Assembly (NCBI GenBank): GCA_002397315.1
Contig: DHAE01000029.1
Coordinates: 207,053-271,052, forward strand
From: Comamonadaceae bacterium UBA4962
GTDB taxonomy: Bacteria > Pseudomonadota > Gammaproteobacteria > Burkholderiales > Burkholderiaceae_C
Direction of reading: 5' to 3'
Length of the DNA: 64,000 nt
In this document: in pieces, positions 44,753 to 53,078 of the stretch
Layout: the number at the start of each line of letters is the position of its first letter
Position numbering within the stretch: the stretch's first letter is position 1
Notes under the pieces: generated by a model
Told to the model about the DNA's origin: nothing
Database searches by the model: none
What the model saw: only the letters and a program-made list of their open reading frames with translations
Made by a program: the position numbers and the translations under genes

Positions 44753-45814
44753 ATGCAAGAGACGCAAATTTTATCGACCCGGCCCCTGCCCCTGCCCGAA
44801 CCGCCGCCCGACGGGCTCGGACGGCGCGTTCTCGTCTTCGATGCATGCCACGTCGGCGTGGTGCTGCGCGCCGTGCTGTTCGTCGAAACGGTGCTCGCCG
44901 TGGGGGCGATGTTCGGCACGGAAGGCCCGCTCGCCTGGCTCGCCCGCCTCGCGCTGCTGACGGGTGGCGCGCTGCCGGCCACGCTGGCCTGGCTGATCAC
45001 GGCCTGCAGCCTGAAGACCGTGCTGCAGCGCCGGCCGGTGGCGCTGCAGTTCGCCGCGGGCGTGCTGCTCGGCGCGGTGGCGGGCTGCTATGCCTGCGGC
45101 ATGCTGGTGCTGGTCGGCGTGCCGGCCGAACCGCCGTGGCTCGCGAGCGCGGCCAGCGGGGCGCTGCTGTCCGCGGTGCTCGTGGCGGCGCTGGTGCTGC
45201 GCGCACGGGCCCGCACGCCCGCGGCCACCACGGCGCGGCTGAGCGAGCTGCAGTCGCGCATCCGGCCGCACTTCCTCTTCAACACGCTCAACAGCGCCAT
45301 CGCGCTGGTGCGCGACGAGCCGGCCCGCGCCGAGGCGCTGCTGGAAGACCTGAGCGACCTCTTCCGCCATGCGCTGGTGGAACAGGGCGAATCCGCCACG
45401 CTCGCCGAGGAAATCGCGCTGGCCCGGCGCTATCTCGCGATCGAGGAGGTGCGCTTCGGCGAGCGCCTGCGCGTGCAGTGGATGCTCGACCCGCGCACGG
45501 ACGGCGCGCAACTGCCGCCGCTGCTGCTGCAGCCGCTGGTGGAGAACGCCGTCAAGCACGGCGTGGAGCCCGCCCCGCAGGGAGGCAAGCTGCGCGTGAC
45601 GACCGAGCTGCGCGGCAGCCGCGCCGTGATCACCCTCGCCAACACCGTGCCGCCCGGCGGGCCGCGGTCCGGCGACGCACCGCGCGGCCACGGCATCGCC
45701 CTGGCGAACGTGCGCGACCGGCTGCGGCTGCTGCACGACGTGCAGTGCGATTTCTCGGCAGGCATGCACAATGGGCTGTACCGCGTGCGCATCTCGCTGC
45801 CGGTGCGCGCATGA
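44753..45814 (+). CDS. algZ: LytS/AlgZ-type sensor histidine kinase
   Basis: 353 residues. About four membrane helices occupy residues 30-150, then the short HisKA-like kinase core of the LytS class: RIRPHFLFNTLNSAIALVR with the phospho-acceptor His, then LLLQPLVENAVKHGVE (N box) and GHGIALANVRDRLRLL (G box). No separate sensor domain is visible. It is 43 bases upstream of an AlgR-type LytTR regulator, with which it should form a two-component pair. The symbol is given by synteny with argH and algR; the controlled genes here need not include alginate. Confidence 0.82.
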   Translation: MQETQILSTRPLPLPEPPPDGLGRRVLVFDACHVGVVLRAVLFVETVLAVGAMFGTEGPLAWLARLALLTGGALPATLAWLITACSLKTVLQRRPVALQFAAGVLLGAVAGCYACGMLVLVGVPAEPPWLASAASGALLSAVLVAALVLRARARTPAATTARLSELQSRIRPHFLFNTLNSAIALVRDEPARAEALLEDLSDLFRHALVEQGESATLAEEIALARRYLAIEEVRFGERLRVQWMLDPRTDGAQLPPLLLQPLVENAVKHGVEPAPQGGKLRVTTELRGSRAVITLANTVPPGGPRSGDAPRGHGIALANVRDRLRLLHDVQCDFSAGMHNGLYRVRISLPVRA

Positions 45815-45857
45815 CGCGGCGCACCCGCGGCGCCGCCGCGCCCTCTCCTTCCGATCC

Positions 45858-46607
45858 ATGCACATCCTGATCGTCGACGACGAAGCCCTGGCGCGCAGCC
45901 GCCTGCGCACGCTGCTGGCAGATTGCGGCGGGCACACCGTGGCCGAGGCGGCGAACGCCGCCGAAGCGCTGCAGTGGCTGGCCACCCCGGCCGGCCGCGC
46001 TTGCGACACCGTGCTGCTGGACATCCACATGCCGGGCCAGGACGGCCTCTCGCTCGCGCATGCGCTGCGCCGCCTGGCGCGCCCGCCTGCCATCGTCTTC
46101 GTGACGGCGCATGCCGACCATGCCGTGAGCGCCTTCGAGCTGGACGCCGCAGACTACCTCACCAAACCCGTGCGCCTGGAGCGGCTGCAGCAGGCGCTGG
46201 CCAAGGCGCGGCGTGCCCTCGCGGAGCGGTTGCCCACCACGGCACCGCCGCCCGCGCCGGCCGACAGCGGCGAGGTGCTGCTGATCCAGGACCGCGGGCG
46301 CACCGAGCGCGTGCCGCTGCACGAGGTGGTCTACGTGAAGGCCGAGCTGAAGTACCTCACGGTGCGCACCGGCACCCGCAGCTACGTGCTCGACGGCGCC
46401 TTGAGCGATCTGGAGGCGCGCCACCCCGACCACTTCCTGCGCGTGCACCGCAATGCGCTCGTCGCACGCCGCGCGCTGCGCGCCATCGAGAAGCACTACG
46501 ACCCCGTGGAAGGCGAAGGCTGGGCCGTGCGCATGCACGGACTGCCCGAACTGCTCGCGGTGTCGCGCCGGCAGGTGGCGGCGGTTCGCGAGGCGCTCGC
46601 GGGCTGA
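45858..46607 (+). CDS. algR: LytTR-family response regulator (AlgR-like)
   Basis: 249 residues from MHILIVDDEALARSRL. The receiver domain has the acidic pair in VDDE, the phospho-acceptor Asp in TVLLDIHMPGQDGL, Thr in VFVTAHADHAV and Lys in DYLTKPVRLERL. After a Pro/Ala linker, the LytTR DNA-binding domain spans about residues 140-245 (EVVYVKAELKYLTVRTGTRSYVLDG; HFLRVHRNALVARRALRAIE). It is the partner of the preceding kinase. In pseudomonads the next gene is hemC; here it is an exported ArgH-like protein starting 82 bases on. Confidence 0.88.
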   Translation: MHILIVDDEALARSRLRTLLADCGGHTVAEAANAAEALQWLATPAGRACDTVLLDIHMPGQDGLSLAHALRRLARPPAIVFVTAHADHAVSAFELDAADYLTKPVRLERLQQALAKARRALAERLPTTAPPPAPADSGEVLLIQDRGRTERVPLHEVVYVKAELKYLTVRTGTRSYVLDGALSDLEARHPDHFLRVHRNALVARRALRAIEKHYDPVEGEGWAVRMHGLPELLAVSRRQVAAVREALAG

Positions 46608-46689
46608 TACAGACCGCCGGCGCGCGGCTTCCTGCAGCCCCGGCATGCCCGGCCCCACCCTGCCCACGACAACAACCCAGGAGACAACG

Positions 46690-48330
46690 ATGAAGCCCAT
46701 TCCCACCCGCGCCTGCCGTCCATGGCACCGCATGCCGTCGATCCTGCGGCCCATGGCCTGCGCGGCGGCACTGTGCGCAGCCGGCATGGCCCATGCACAA
46801 ACGGCCGCACCCGCCGCAGCCCCGCCGACCGCGCCCGCGCAGTCCACTGCCGCAACCCCGGCACCGACCGCCCCGGCGGCCACCTCCAAAGCCCCGGCCA
46901 CGCCGCCCCGCGACGAATTCTTCTGGCTCGGCGAGATCAACAAGGCTTCGGCCGTCATCAACACCGACGAGGGCCTGCTCGACAAATCCTTCGGCCCCAT
47001 CGCCTATTCAGGCATCAGCAAGGTGCTGGCCGACGGCAACCGGCCGGGCGGCAAGCGGCCCCGCCTCGTGATCACCTTCGAACCCCTGCTCATCGAGGCC
47101 GCGGGCCCGCAGATCACGCTGCTGCACGCCGGCCGCTCCAGCCAGGACATGCTCTCGACCGTGCGCTCGGCGATCCTGCGCGACGAGATGCTGAAGCTCG
47201 CCGACGCGCTCCAGCGGACCACCGCCACCATGGTGCGGCTCGCCGACAAGCACCAGGCGACCGTGGTGCCCAACTACACCAACGGCGTGGCGGCCCAGCC
47301 CAACAGCTACGGGCATTACCTGCTCGGGCTCGCGAGCGGCCTGGACCGCGACGCCCAGCGCATCCGCGAGGCCTACGCACGCATCGACCGCTCGCCCATG
47401 GGCACCACCGTGCTCAACGGCACGAGCTGGCCACTCGACCGCCAGCGCATGGCCGGCTACCTGGGCTTCTCCACCACGGTGGAGAACGCCTACGACGCCG
47501 CGCAGGTCTCGGCGGTGGACCAGCCGGTGGAGGCCGGCGCGATCGTGATGGCGATCGCGCTGCATGCCGGCACCTTCATCGAAGACGTGATGACGCAGTA
47601 TGCGCAGCCGCGCCCGTGGATCCTGCTGCAGGAGGGCGACGGCAACACCTACGTCTCCAGCGCCATGCCGCAGAAGCGCAACCCGGGCCTGCTCAACGGC
47701 ACGCGGCGCGATGCCTCGCAGGCGCTGACGCTCGGCATGGGCGCGGCCATCCAGGCCCACAACATCCCGCCGGGAATGCAGGACCCGAAAGAGACGCGCA
47801 ACAACGTCGCCATGGTGCAGAGCGCGATCGGCGTGCTCGACCAGTGGAACCGCATCCTGAATGCGCTGGTGATCGACCCGCAGCGCGCGCTGGAAGAACT
47901 CAACAGCGACTGGACGGCCTCGCAGGAACTGGCGGACGTGCTGATGCGCAAATACCGGCTGCCCTTCCGCGTGGGACACCATTTCGCGTCCGAGGTGGTG
48001 GACTATGCCAAGGCCAAGGACATCAAGCCGCTCGACTTTCCCTACGCGGAGGCCCGCCGCATCTACGCCGAGGCCGTGCACGGGTCGGAATACCCGGCGC
48101 AACTGCCCATGGACGAGGCGGAGTTCCGCGCCACGCTCGACCCGGTGGCCATCGTCCGCAACCGCGCGACGGCCGGCGGCCCGCAACCGGCCGAAATGGC
48201 CCGCATGCTGGCCTCCGCCCGCGCCCGGCTGGAGCAGCAGGCCGCCTGGATCGGCGCCCAGCGCGCCCGCATCGACGGCAGCCTGGCCCGCCTGGACCGC
48301 GACTTCGAGAAGCTGGCGCAGCCCCGTTGA
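46690..48330 (+). CDS. Exported argininosuccinate-lyase/fumarase-superfamily protein
   Basis: 546 residues with ribosome site AGGAGA before the ATG. There is a clear signal peptide (hydrophobic core after MPSILRP, cleavage near MAHAQTA), then a 45-residue Ala/Pro/Thr linker, then an ArgH-like fold. It has LLHAGRSSQDMLSTVRSA where ArgH has LHTGRSRNDQ, and YVSSAMPQKRNPGLLNG in place of the ArgH GSSIMPQKKNPD loop, with the catalytic-loop Ser retained. Further shared helices include SYGHYLLGLASGLDRDAQRI. A lyase acting in the periplasm is unusual. The substrate is unknown. Confidence 0.72.
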   Translation: MKPIPTRACRPWHRMPSILRPMACAAALCAAGMAHAQTAAPAAAPPTAPAQSTAATPAPTAPAATSKAPATPPRDEFFWLGEINKASAVINTDEGLLDKSFGPIAYSGISKVLADGNRPGGKRPRLVITFEPLLIEAAGPQITLLHAGRSSQDMLSTVRSAILRDEMLKLADALQRTTATMVRLADKHQATVVPNYTNGVAAQPNSYGHYLLGLASGLDRDAQRIREAYARIDRSPMGTTVLNGTSWPLDRQRMAGYLGFSTTVENAYDAAQVSAVDQPVEAGAIVMAIALHAGTFIEDVMTQYAQPRPWILLQEGDGNTYVSSAMPQKRNPGLLNGTRRDASQALTLGMGAAIQAHNIPPGMQDPKETRNNVAMVQSAIGVLDQWNRILNALVIDPQRALEELNSDWTASQELADVLMRKYRLPFRVGHHFASEVVDYAKAKDIKPLDFPYAEARRIYAEAVHGSEYPAQLPMDEAEFRATLDPVAIVRNRATAGGPQPAEMARMLASARARLEQQAAWIGAQRARIDGSLARLDRDFEKLAQPR

Positions 48331-48403
48331 ACCCAGCGCCGCAGGGAGGCGGCGCCAGCCACCACCTCAGCCAGGGAGTACAGCCTCAGGCAGGGGCGCG
48401 CCG

Positions 48404-49276
48404 CTAATGCGAATGCGCGAGGCCGCTCACCAATGTGACCACGGTCATGCCGGCCACCAGCCAGGCGATCTGCGCCAGGGTCTGGGCCGCGGTCAGGCGC
48501 TTTTGCAGTTGCGGGATCAGGTCGGCCAGCGCCACGTAGACGAAGCTGCTGGACGCGATCGCGAGGAAGTACGGCAGCCAGTCCTGCAGCTCGCCCACCA
48601 GGAAGTAACCCACCACGCCGCCCAGCGCCGTCACCGCTCCGGCCATCGACACCTTGGCGAGGGCCGCGCGGCGGTTGCCGCTCGACTGGCGCAGCACCAC
48701 CAGGTCGCCCATGTGGTGCGGTACCTCGTGGGCCAGCACCGCCAGCGCGGCGATCACACCCAGGCGCAGGTCCGCGAGGAAGGCGGAGGCGATCAGGATG
48801 CCGTCGCCGAAGCAGTGCACGCTGTCGCCGGTGAGCAGCGCCCAGCCGCCGGGAGCGCGGTGCCCGTGGCCGTGGGCATGTCCATGTCCGTGGCCGTCGG
48901 CATGTCCTTGCTCCGTGTGGGAATGCGCATGGGCGTGCGAATGTCCGTGGGCGGCGCCCTCCTCGTCGTTGGCCGGCCCCACGCCATGCTCATGGCCGTG
49001 GTGCCAGAGCTCCGCCTTGTCGAGCAGGAAGAAGAACACCAGCCCCACCAGCAGGGTGGCGAAGAGTTCGTGCGCGCCGGCCTGGCTCTCGAAGGCTTCG
49101 GGCAGCAGGTGCATGAAGGCGGTGGCCAGCAGCGCACCCGCCGCGAAACTCAGCAGGTGCTGCGGCCCGATGCCCGAGCGGCCATCGCCCCAGCCGGCCC
49201 GCATGAGCAATGCGGCCACCCACACGCTGCCGATGCCCGCGGACAGTGTAGCCAGGAGGATTGCGATCAATGTCAT
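48404..49276 (-). CDS. ZIP family metal transporter
   Basis: 290 residues, eight predicted helices. The variable loop between helices 3 and 4 (about residues 91-141) is strikingly His-rich, with repeated GHGH and HAHAHSH runs, a zinc- or nickel-binding loop typical of ZIP proteins. Helix 4 carries DSVHCFGDGILIASAF and helix 5 AVLAHEVPHHMGDLVVL, which form the binuclear metal site. Imports divalent metal, probably zinc, from periplasm to cytoplasm. No Zur box was recognised. The gene converges on the exported lyase gene. Confidence 0.88.
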   Translation of the reverse strand: MTLIAILLATLSAGIGSVWVAALLMRAGWGDGRSGIGPQHLLSFAAGALLATAFMHLLPEAFESQAGAHELFATLLVGLVFFFLLDKAELWHHGHEHGVGPANDEEGAAHGHSHAHAHSHTEQGHADGHGHGHAHGHGHRAPGGWALLTGDSVHCFGDGILIASAFLADLRLGVIAALAVLAHEVPHHMGDLVVLRQSSGNRRAALAKVSMAGAVTALGGVVGYFLVGELQDWLPYFLAIASSSFVYVALADLIPQLQKRLTAAQTLAQIAWLVAGMTVVTLVSGLAHSH

Positions 49277-49324
49277 AGCTGTACGCGCTCAGTTCTCGAA
49301 GTCAGGCAGCCCGCGGGCGCCAAA

Positions 49325-49345
49325 GAAAAAAGCCCCGAAGGGCTT
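49325..49345 (-). terminator. Rho-independent terminator, minus strand
   Basis: Minus strand: AAGCCC, loop TTCG, GGGCTT, followed by a T-run (complement of the A-run at 49326-49331). It would end the dienelactone hydrolase transcript after it has passed through dispersed repeat copy B. Confidence 0.75.
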
Positions 49346-49375
49346 GGTGTGCGAAAGGACGACTCACTGGAGCGG

Positions 49376-49483
49376 TTCACCAGGTCCAGCGAAGCGGTTC
49401 CGGCGAGCCGCCGCATCGCAGACAGTACAAGCAGTACGGCAAGATGCGGCAACGACGCCGGAAGGGCCTGGTGGACCGCTCTC
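49376..49483 (+). repeat. Dispersed repeat copy B (pairs with 3751-3858)
   Basis: Aligns without gaps to the minus strand of 3751-3858 (84 of 108 columns by hand). It ends 8 bases from the stop codon of the dienelactone hydrolase gene, which faces it, just as copy A abuts the stop of the DUF4124 gene. So both copies lie in the 3' untranslated region of an unrelated gene in the same relative orientation. Here the repeat sits between that gene and its terminator. Confidence 0.75.
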
Positions 49484-49491
49484 AGAAATCA

Positions 49492-50400
49492 TCAGCCCAC
49501 GCCGTGCGTCTTGAACCAGGCGAGCGCACGCTTCCATCCGTCCTCGGCGGCTTCCTTGCGGTAGCTGGGCCGGTAATCGGCATGGAACGCGTGCGGCGCG
49601 TCCGGGTAGACGACGAACTCCGATGCCTTGGCGGCGGCGGAGCCGGTCTTGAGGGCCGCCTTCATCTTATCAACCGTGTCAAGGGGGATGCCGCTGTCTT
49701 TTTCGCCGTAGAGGCCGAGCACCGGCGCCTTGAGGATGGGGGCGATGTCGACCGGGTGCTTCGGCGTGAGATCGCTCGCCTGCCCCACCAGCCGCCCGTA
49801 CCAGGCCACGCCGGCCTTGACGGGGCCGTGCGCGGCATAGAGCCAGGTGATGCGCCCACCCCAGCAGAAGCCGGTGATGCCCACGCGGGCCAGGTCGCCG
49901 CCATGGGCGCCGGCCCATTTCACGGTGGCGTCGAGATCGCCCATCACCTGGGCGTCGGGCACCTTGGAGACGATCTCGCTCATGAGCTTGGACACCTCGG
50001 CGATCTGCGACGGGTCGCCCTGCCGCACGAACAGCTCGGGCGCGATCGCGAGGTAACCGGCCCGGGCGAAGCGCCGGCAGACGTCGGCAATGTACTCGTG
50101 CACGCCGAAGATCTCCTGGATCACCAGCACCACCGGCAGGCCCGTCTTGCCCTCGGGCGCGGCGCGGAAGGCGGGCAACTTGAATCCACCGACGTCGATC
50201 TCGACCTTGCCCGCGACGAGCCCGTCGGCGGGCGTCTGCACCGCCGTCTGCGCCGCGACGGGCAGGGCTGCCGCGGCATAGCCCACGCCGAATCCCGCGC
50301 CCAGCGCCACGCGCAGGGCGGTGCGGCGGCTGGCGCCGGCATCGGTGGTGCGGCCGGGCACCAGGGCGTCGAAATCTTTCCGGAGGTCGTCGTGCTGCAT
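49492..50400 (-). CDS. Exported dienelactone hydrolase family protein
   Basis: 302 residues. A twin-arginine-like signal (ASRRTALRVALGAGFGVGYAAA) directs export, with cleavage after PVAAQ. The alpha/beta hydrolase has the dienelactone hydrolase features VLVIQEIFGVHEYI (Glu), the nucleophile Cys in GITGFCWGGRITWLYA, Asp in LYGEKDSGIP and His in YPDAPHAFHADYRP. Many such exported DLH proteins have no known link to chlorocatechol metabolism, and none is seen here. The divergent GbsR-type regulator begins 165 bases from its start. Confidence 0.85.
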   Translation of the reverse strand: MQHDDLRKDFDALVPGRTTDAGASRRTALRVALGAGFGVGYAAAALPVAAQTAVQTPADGLVAGKVEIDVGGFKLPAFRAAPEGKTGLPVVLVIQEIFGVHEYIADVCRRFARAGYLAIAPELFVRQGDPSQIAEVSKLMSEIVSKVPDAQVMGDLDATVKWAGAHGGDLARVGITGFCWGGRITWLYAAHGPVKAGVAWYGRLVGQASDLTPKHPVDIAPILKAPVLGLYGEKDSGIPLDTVDKMKAALKTGSAAAKASEFVVYPDAPHAFHADYRPSYRKEAAEDGWKRALAWFKTHGVG

Positions 50401-50521
50401 GGGGAGGCTCCTTGGTGAGGCACGAAAAGGATCGGCGAATGCCGAAGGCGTGCCGGAGCGAGTCTAGAGCGAGTCGCGAACTTCCATGGACACCCTGCCT
50501 GCTTCCTTCACGGAAACCAAT

Positions 50522-50541
50522 ATTTCTGCATTGACAGAAAT
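50522..50541. promoter_or_regulatory. Operator 1: ATTTCTG-N6-CAGAAAT
   Basis: Perfect 7-base inverted repeat with a six-base spacer, containing TTGACA (50531-50536). The same 20-base layout recurs at 51181-51200 ahead of the next gene. Most likely a binding site of the GbsR-type regulator encoded directly downstream, giving autoregulation. Confidence 0.65.
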
Positions 50542-50565
50542 TACAGAATGAATAGACTTCCATCC

Positions 50566-51141
50566 ATGCAACTTTCCGACACCGCCCGCCGCTTCGTCGT
50601 CCACTGGGGCGAAATGGGCACCGCCTGGGGCGTGAACCGCACCGTCGCCCAGATCCACGCCCTGCTCTTCTTCCATGGCCGCCCGCTGCATGCGGAAGAC
50701 ATCTGCGAGACCCTGGGCGTGGCGCGCTCCAATGCGAGCAACAGCCTGAAGGAGCTGCTGAACTGGAACCTGATCCGCGTCACGCACGTGCTGGGCGACC
50801 GGCGGGATTATTTCGAGACCTCCACCGATGTGTGGGAGCTGTTCCGCACCGTCGTGCGCGAGCGCAAGGAGCGCGAGTTCGAACCCACGGTGCGCATGCT
50901 GCGCGAACTGGTCGCCCGCCCCGAACTGGCCGACGAGGCGCCCGATGCGCAGGACCGGGTGCGCGAGACCCTGCGCCTGATGGAGTCGCTCGATCTCTGG
51001 ACGGACGAGATGCTGCGGCTCACCCCGTCCACGCTCGAGAAGGTGCTGCGCCTGGGCGCGAGCGTGCAGAAGTTCGTGCGCGGCGACGATGTCGCGACGC
51101 GCACCGCGAAATCTCTCGCCCCCCGTCCGCCGGCGGACTGA
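50566..51141 (+). CDS. GbsR/MarR-family transcriptional regulator
   Basis: 191 residues from MQLSDTARRFVVHWGEMG. An in-frame ATG six codons earlier (50548) is possible, but it lies almost on the operator/promoter, and family members start with this core. Family motif: WGEMGTAWGVNRTVAQIHALLFF, then the winged helix ICETLGVARSNASNSLKELLNWNLIRV and the wing GDRRDYFETSTDVWELF. The C-terminal helices dimerise. The gene is followed by four genes in one direction, whose first promoter carries the same 20-base operator, so it is their likely repressor. Confidence 0.83.
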   Translation: MQLSDTARRFVVHWGEMGTAWGVNRTVAQIHALLFFHGRPLHAEDICETLGVARSNASNSLKELLNWNLIRVTHVLGDRRDYFETSTDVWELFRTVVRERKEREFEPTVRMLRELVARPELADEAPDAQDRVRETLRLMESLDLWTDEMLRLTPSTLEKVLRLGASVQKFVRGDDVATRTAKSLAPRPPAD

Positions 51142-51180
51142 GCGTCCGTCCCACATTGACAGGCCCTGCCACGCCCGAAA

Positions 51181-51209
51181 ATTTCAGTTTCTACAGAAAT
51201 TCCTAAAAT
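51181..51209 (+). promoter_or_regulatory. Operator 2 (ATTTCAG-N6-CAGAAAT) and -10 of the DUF393 operon
   Basis: ATTTCAG at 51181-51187, six bases, CAGAAAT at 51194-51200: one mismatch from a perfect inverted repeat and the same spacing as operator 1. A TAAAAT -10 hexamer follows at 51204-51209, so a bound regulator would cover the -35/spacer region. Confidence 0.65.
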
Positions 51210-51262
51210 ACACTCCCCCTCCATGCCCTGAGCCTTCCACCCGTCCACCGAAGGAGCCTTCC

Positions 51263-51712
51263 ATGACCCCCACCGCCGATCCGCATGCGATCTACCCGCT
51301 GACCCTCTACTACGACTCCCGCTGCCCGCTCTGCAATGCGGAGATGACGAACCTGCGCCTGCGCGACCGCGCGGGCCTGCTCCGGTTCGCGGACGTCTGG
51401 TCGCCCGGGTTCGAAGGGCCTCCCGGCGCCACGCACGAGGAACTGCTCACCGTGATCCATGGCACCACGGTGGATGGCCAAGTGCTGCGCGGCGTGGAGG
51501 TGTTCCGCCGCGCCTACGAGGCCGTGGGGCTGGGATGGGTAACGGCCGCCACGCGCCTGCCGCTGGTGGGAGCGCTGGCCGACCGGCTCTATCCCGTGCT
51601 GGCGCGCAACCGCTACCGGCTGCCGCGCTGGCTCGTCGGCGGGCTGTTCGAGCGTGCCAGCCGCCGGGCCGCGCTGCGGCGCTGCGCGCCGGGCGACCGC
51701 TGCGATCTCTGA
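51263..51712 (+). CDS. DCC-type thiol-disulfide oxidoreductase family protein (DUF393)
   Basis: 149 residues with ribosome site AAGGAG at 51251-51256. The DCC motif is LTLYYDSRCPLCNAEM: Asp and the CPLC pair characteristic of DUF393 proteins, which have a thioredoxin-like fold and a proposed redox role. Residues 85-130 contain GVEVFRRAYEAVGLGWV and LPLVGALADRLYPVLARNRY, typical of the family C-terminus. It is the first gene of an operon with an SDR, a DoxX-like and a DUF2269 protein, behind a GbsR operator. Confidence 0.82.
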   Translation: MTPTADPHAIYPLTLYYDSRCPLCNAEMTNLRLRDRAGLLRFADVWSPGFEGPPGATHEELLTVIHGTTVDGQVLRGVEVFRRAYEAVGLGWVTAATRLPLVGALADRLYPVLARNRYRLPRWLVGGLFERASRRAALRRCAPGDRCDL

Positions 51713-51768
51713 GCGGCCACCCGGCACGCGGTTTGCCACATTCTTCCCACCACATCCAGAGGCCTTCC

Positions 51769-52683
51769 ATGCAGATCCTCCTCACCGGCGCCACCGGCTT
51801 CATCGGCCGGCACATCGCCACCCGGCTGCGCGCCGACGGCCACACCGTGCACGAGGGCGTCTCGCCGCGCCACGGTGCCGCCCGCTCCGGGCAGGTGCCC
51901 ATGGACTTCGCGCGCGACACCGCAGTGGCCGCATGGCTGCCGCGTCTTTCGGGCATCGATGCCGTGGTGAACGCCGTGGGCGTGCTGCGCGACAGCCCCG
52001 CACGCCCGATCGACGCGCTGCACCGAGACACGCCCCGCGCACTGTTCCAGGCCTGCGCACAGGCCGGCGTGCGGCGCGTGGTGCAGATCTCCGCCCTGGG
52101 CGTGGACCGCAGCGAGACCCGTTACGCCCGCACCAAGCGCGCGGCGGACGACTTCCTCCTCGGCCTCGCCGGGCGCCCGGCCACGGCCACCGCTCCCTCC
52201 CTCGCCGCCTGCGTGCTGCGGCCCAGCATCGTGTTCGGCCGCGGTGGCGCGAGCGCCGCGCTCTTCATGAACCTGGCCCGGCTGCCGGTGGTGGTGCTGC
52301 CGCGCGCCGTGCTGCAGGCCCGCGTGCAGCCCGTGGCGGTGCAGGATCTGGCGGACGCCGTGGCGGCGCTGCTCGGCCCGGCCATCGCCCGCGAAGGCAT
52401 CGTCGAATGCGCGGGGCCCGAGGCGGTTTCCATGGCCGGGCTCATCGCCAGCCTGCGATCGCAGTGCGGGCACGGGCCCGCGCACGTGGCGGTGCTGCCG
52501 GACGTGCTGAGCCGCTGGAGCGCGCGCCTCGGCGACCACGTCACCGCCTCGCCCTGGTGCAGCGAAAGCCTGGCCCTGCTGGGCAGCGACAACACCGCCG
52601 ACGCCGCACCGCTGCGCGCGCTGGCCGGCCACGACACCGTCGCCTACCGCGATCTCGTCGCCCGCGCATGGAGGCAGGCATGA
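51769..52683 (+). CDS. NAD(P)H-binding SDR-like epimerase/reductase
   Basis: 304 residues from MQILLTGATGFIGRHIATRL (Rossmann GxxGxxG). Next come VDAVVNAVGVLRDSP-like and VRRVVQISALGVDRSETRYARTK segments (the family Ser/Tyr-Lys region, here Tyr-Ala-Arg-Thr-Lys) and VLRPSIVFGRGG. The type is the atypical or complex I NDUFA9-like SDR. The C-terminal third (about 210-300) is less conserved. The stop overlaps the next start by ATGA, so it is translationally coupled to the DoxX-like gene. Substrate unknown. Confidence 0.8.
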   Translation: MQILLTGATGFIGRHIATRLRADGHTVHEGVSPRHGAARSGQVPMDFARDTAVAAWLPRLSGIDAVVNAVGVLRDSPARPIDALHRDTPRALFQACAQAGVRRVVQISALGVDRSETRYARTKRAADDFLLGLAGRPATATAPSLAACVLRPSIVFGRGGASAALFMNLARLPVVVLPRAVLQARVQPVAVQDLADAVAALLGPAIAREGIVECAGPEAVSMAGLIASLRSQCGHGPAHVAVLPDVLSRWSARLGDHVTASPWCSESLALLGSDNTADAAPLRALAGHDTVAYRDLVARAWRQA

Positions 52684-53078
52684 GCACGCAACCTCCCACC
52701 GTCGCTCCCGATGCGCAGCGCTGGCTGCGCGCGAGCCTCGTGGCCGTATGGCTCGGCACCGCCGCTGCCAGCCTGGCGGAATTCCACGGCCAGAGCCGCG
52801 AGTTGCTGGTGGCCGCCGGGCTGCAGAACGAAACCTGGATGCAGGCGATCATCGCCGCGGGCATCGCCGCCGACCTGGCCGTGGGCCTGTGGCTGTGGTG
52901 GCGGCCGGGCCGGCCGGCCTACGCTGCGGCGCTGCTGCTGATGGCTGCCATGACGGTGATCGGCACCGTGCTGATCCCCACGCTGTGGCTCGATCCGCTC
53001 GGACGGCTGCTCAAGAACCTGCCCATCGCCGCGATCCTGCTGGTGCTGTGGCGCGCGGATGGAAGGCGTCCGTCGTGA
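52680..53078 (+). CDS. DoxX-like membrane protein
   Basis: 132 residues, four hydrophobic helices: LVAVWLGTAAASLAEF, MQAIIAAGIAADLAVGLWLWW, YAAALLLMAAMTVIGTVLIP, and a last one at LLKNLPIAAILLVLW. The pattern PxxLxxxLKNLPIAxxxLVL is typical of DoxX-like proteins that accompany SDR genes. Membrane redox or electron-transfer roles are proposed for DoxX relatives, but not shown for this group. Starts within the previous stop (ATGA) and ends within the next start (GTGA). Confidence 0.78.
   Translation: MSTQPPTVAPDAQRWLRASLVAVWLGTAAASLAEFHGQSRELLVAAGLQNETWMQAIIAAGIAADLAVGLWLWWRPGRPAYAAALLLMAAMTVIGTVLIPTLWLDPLGRLLKNLPIAAILLVLWRADGRRPS

Noticed and set aside
48844..48960. Tandem repeat-like CAT/CCG triplet pattern
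   Set aside because: It encodes the His-rich loop of the ZIP transporter and needs no separate repeat call.
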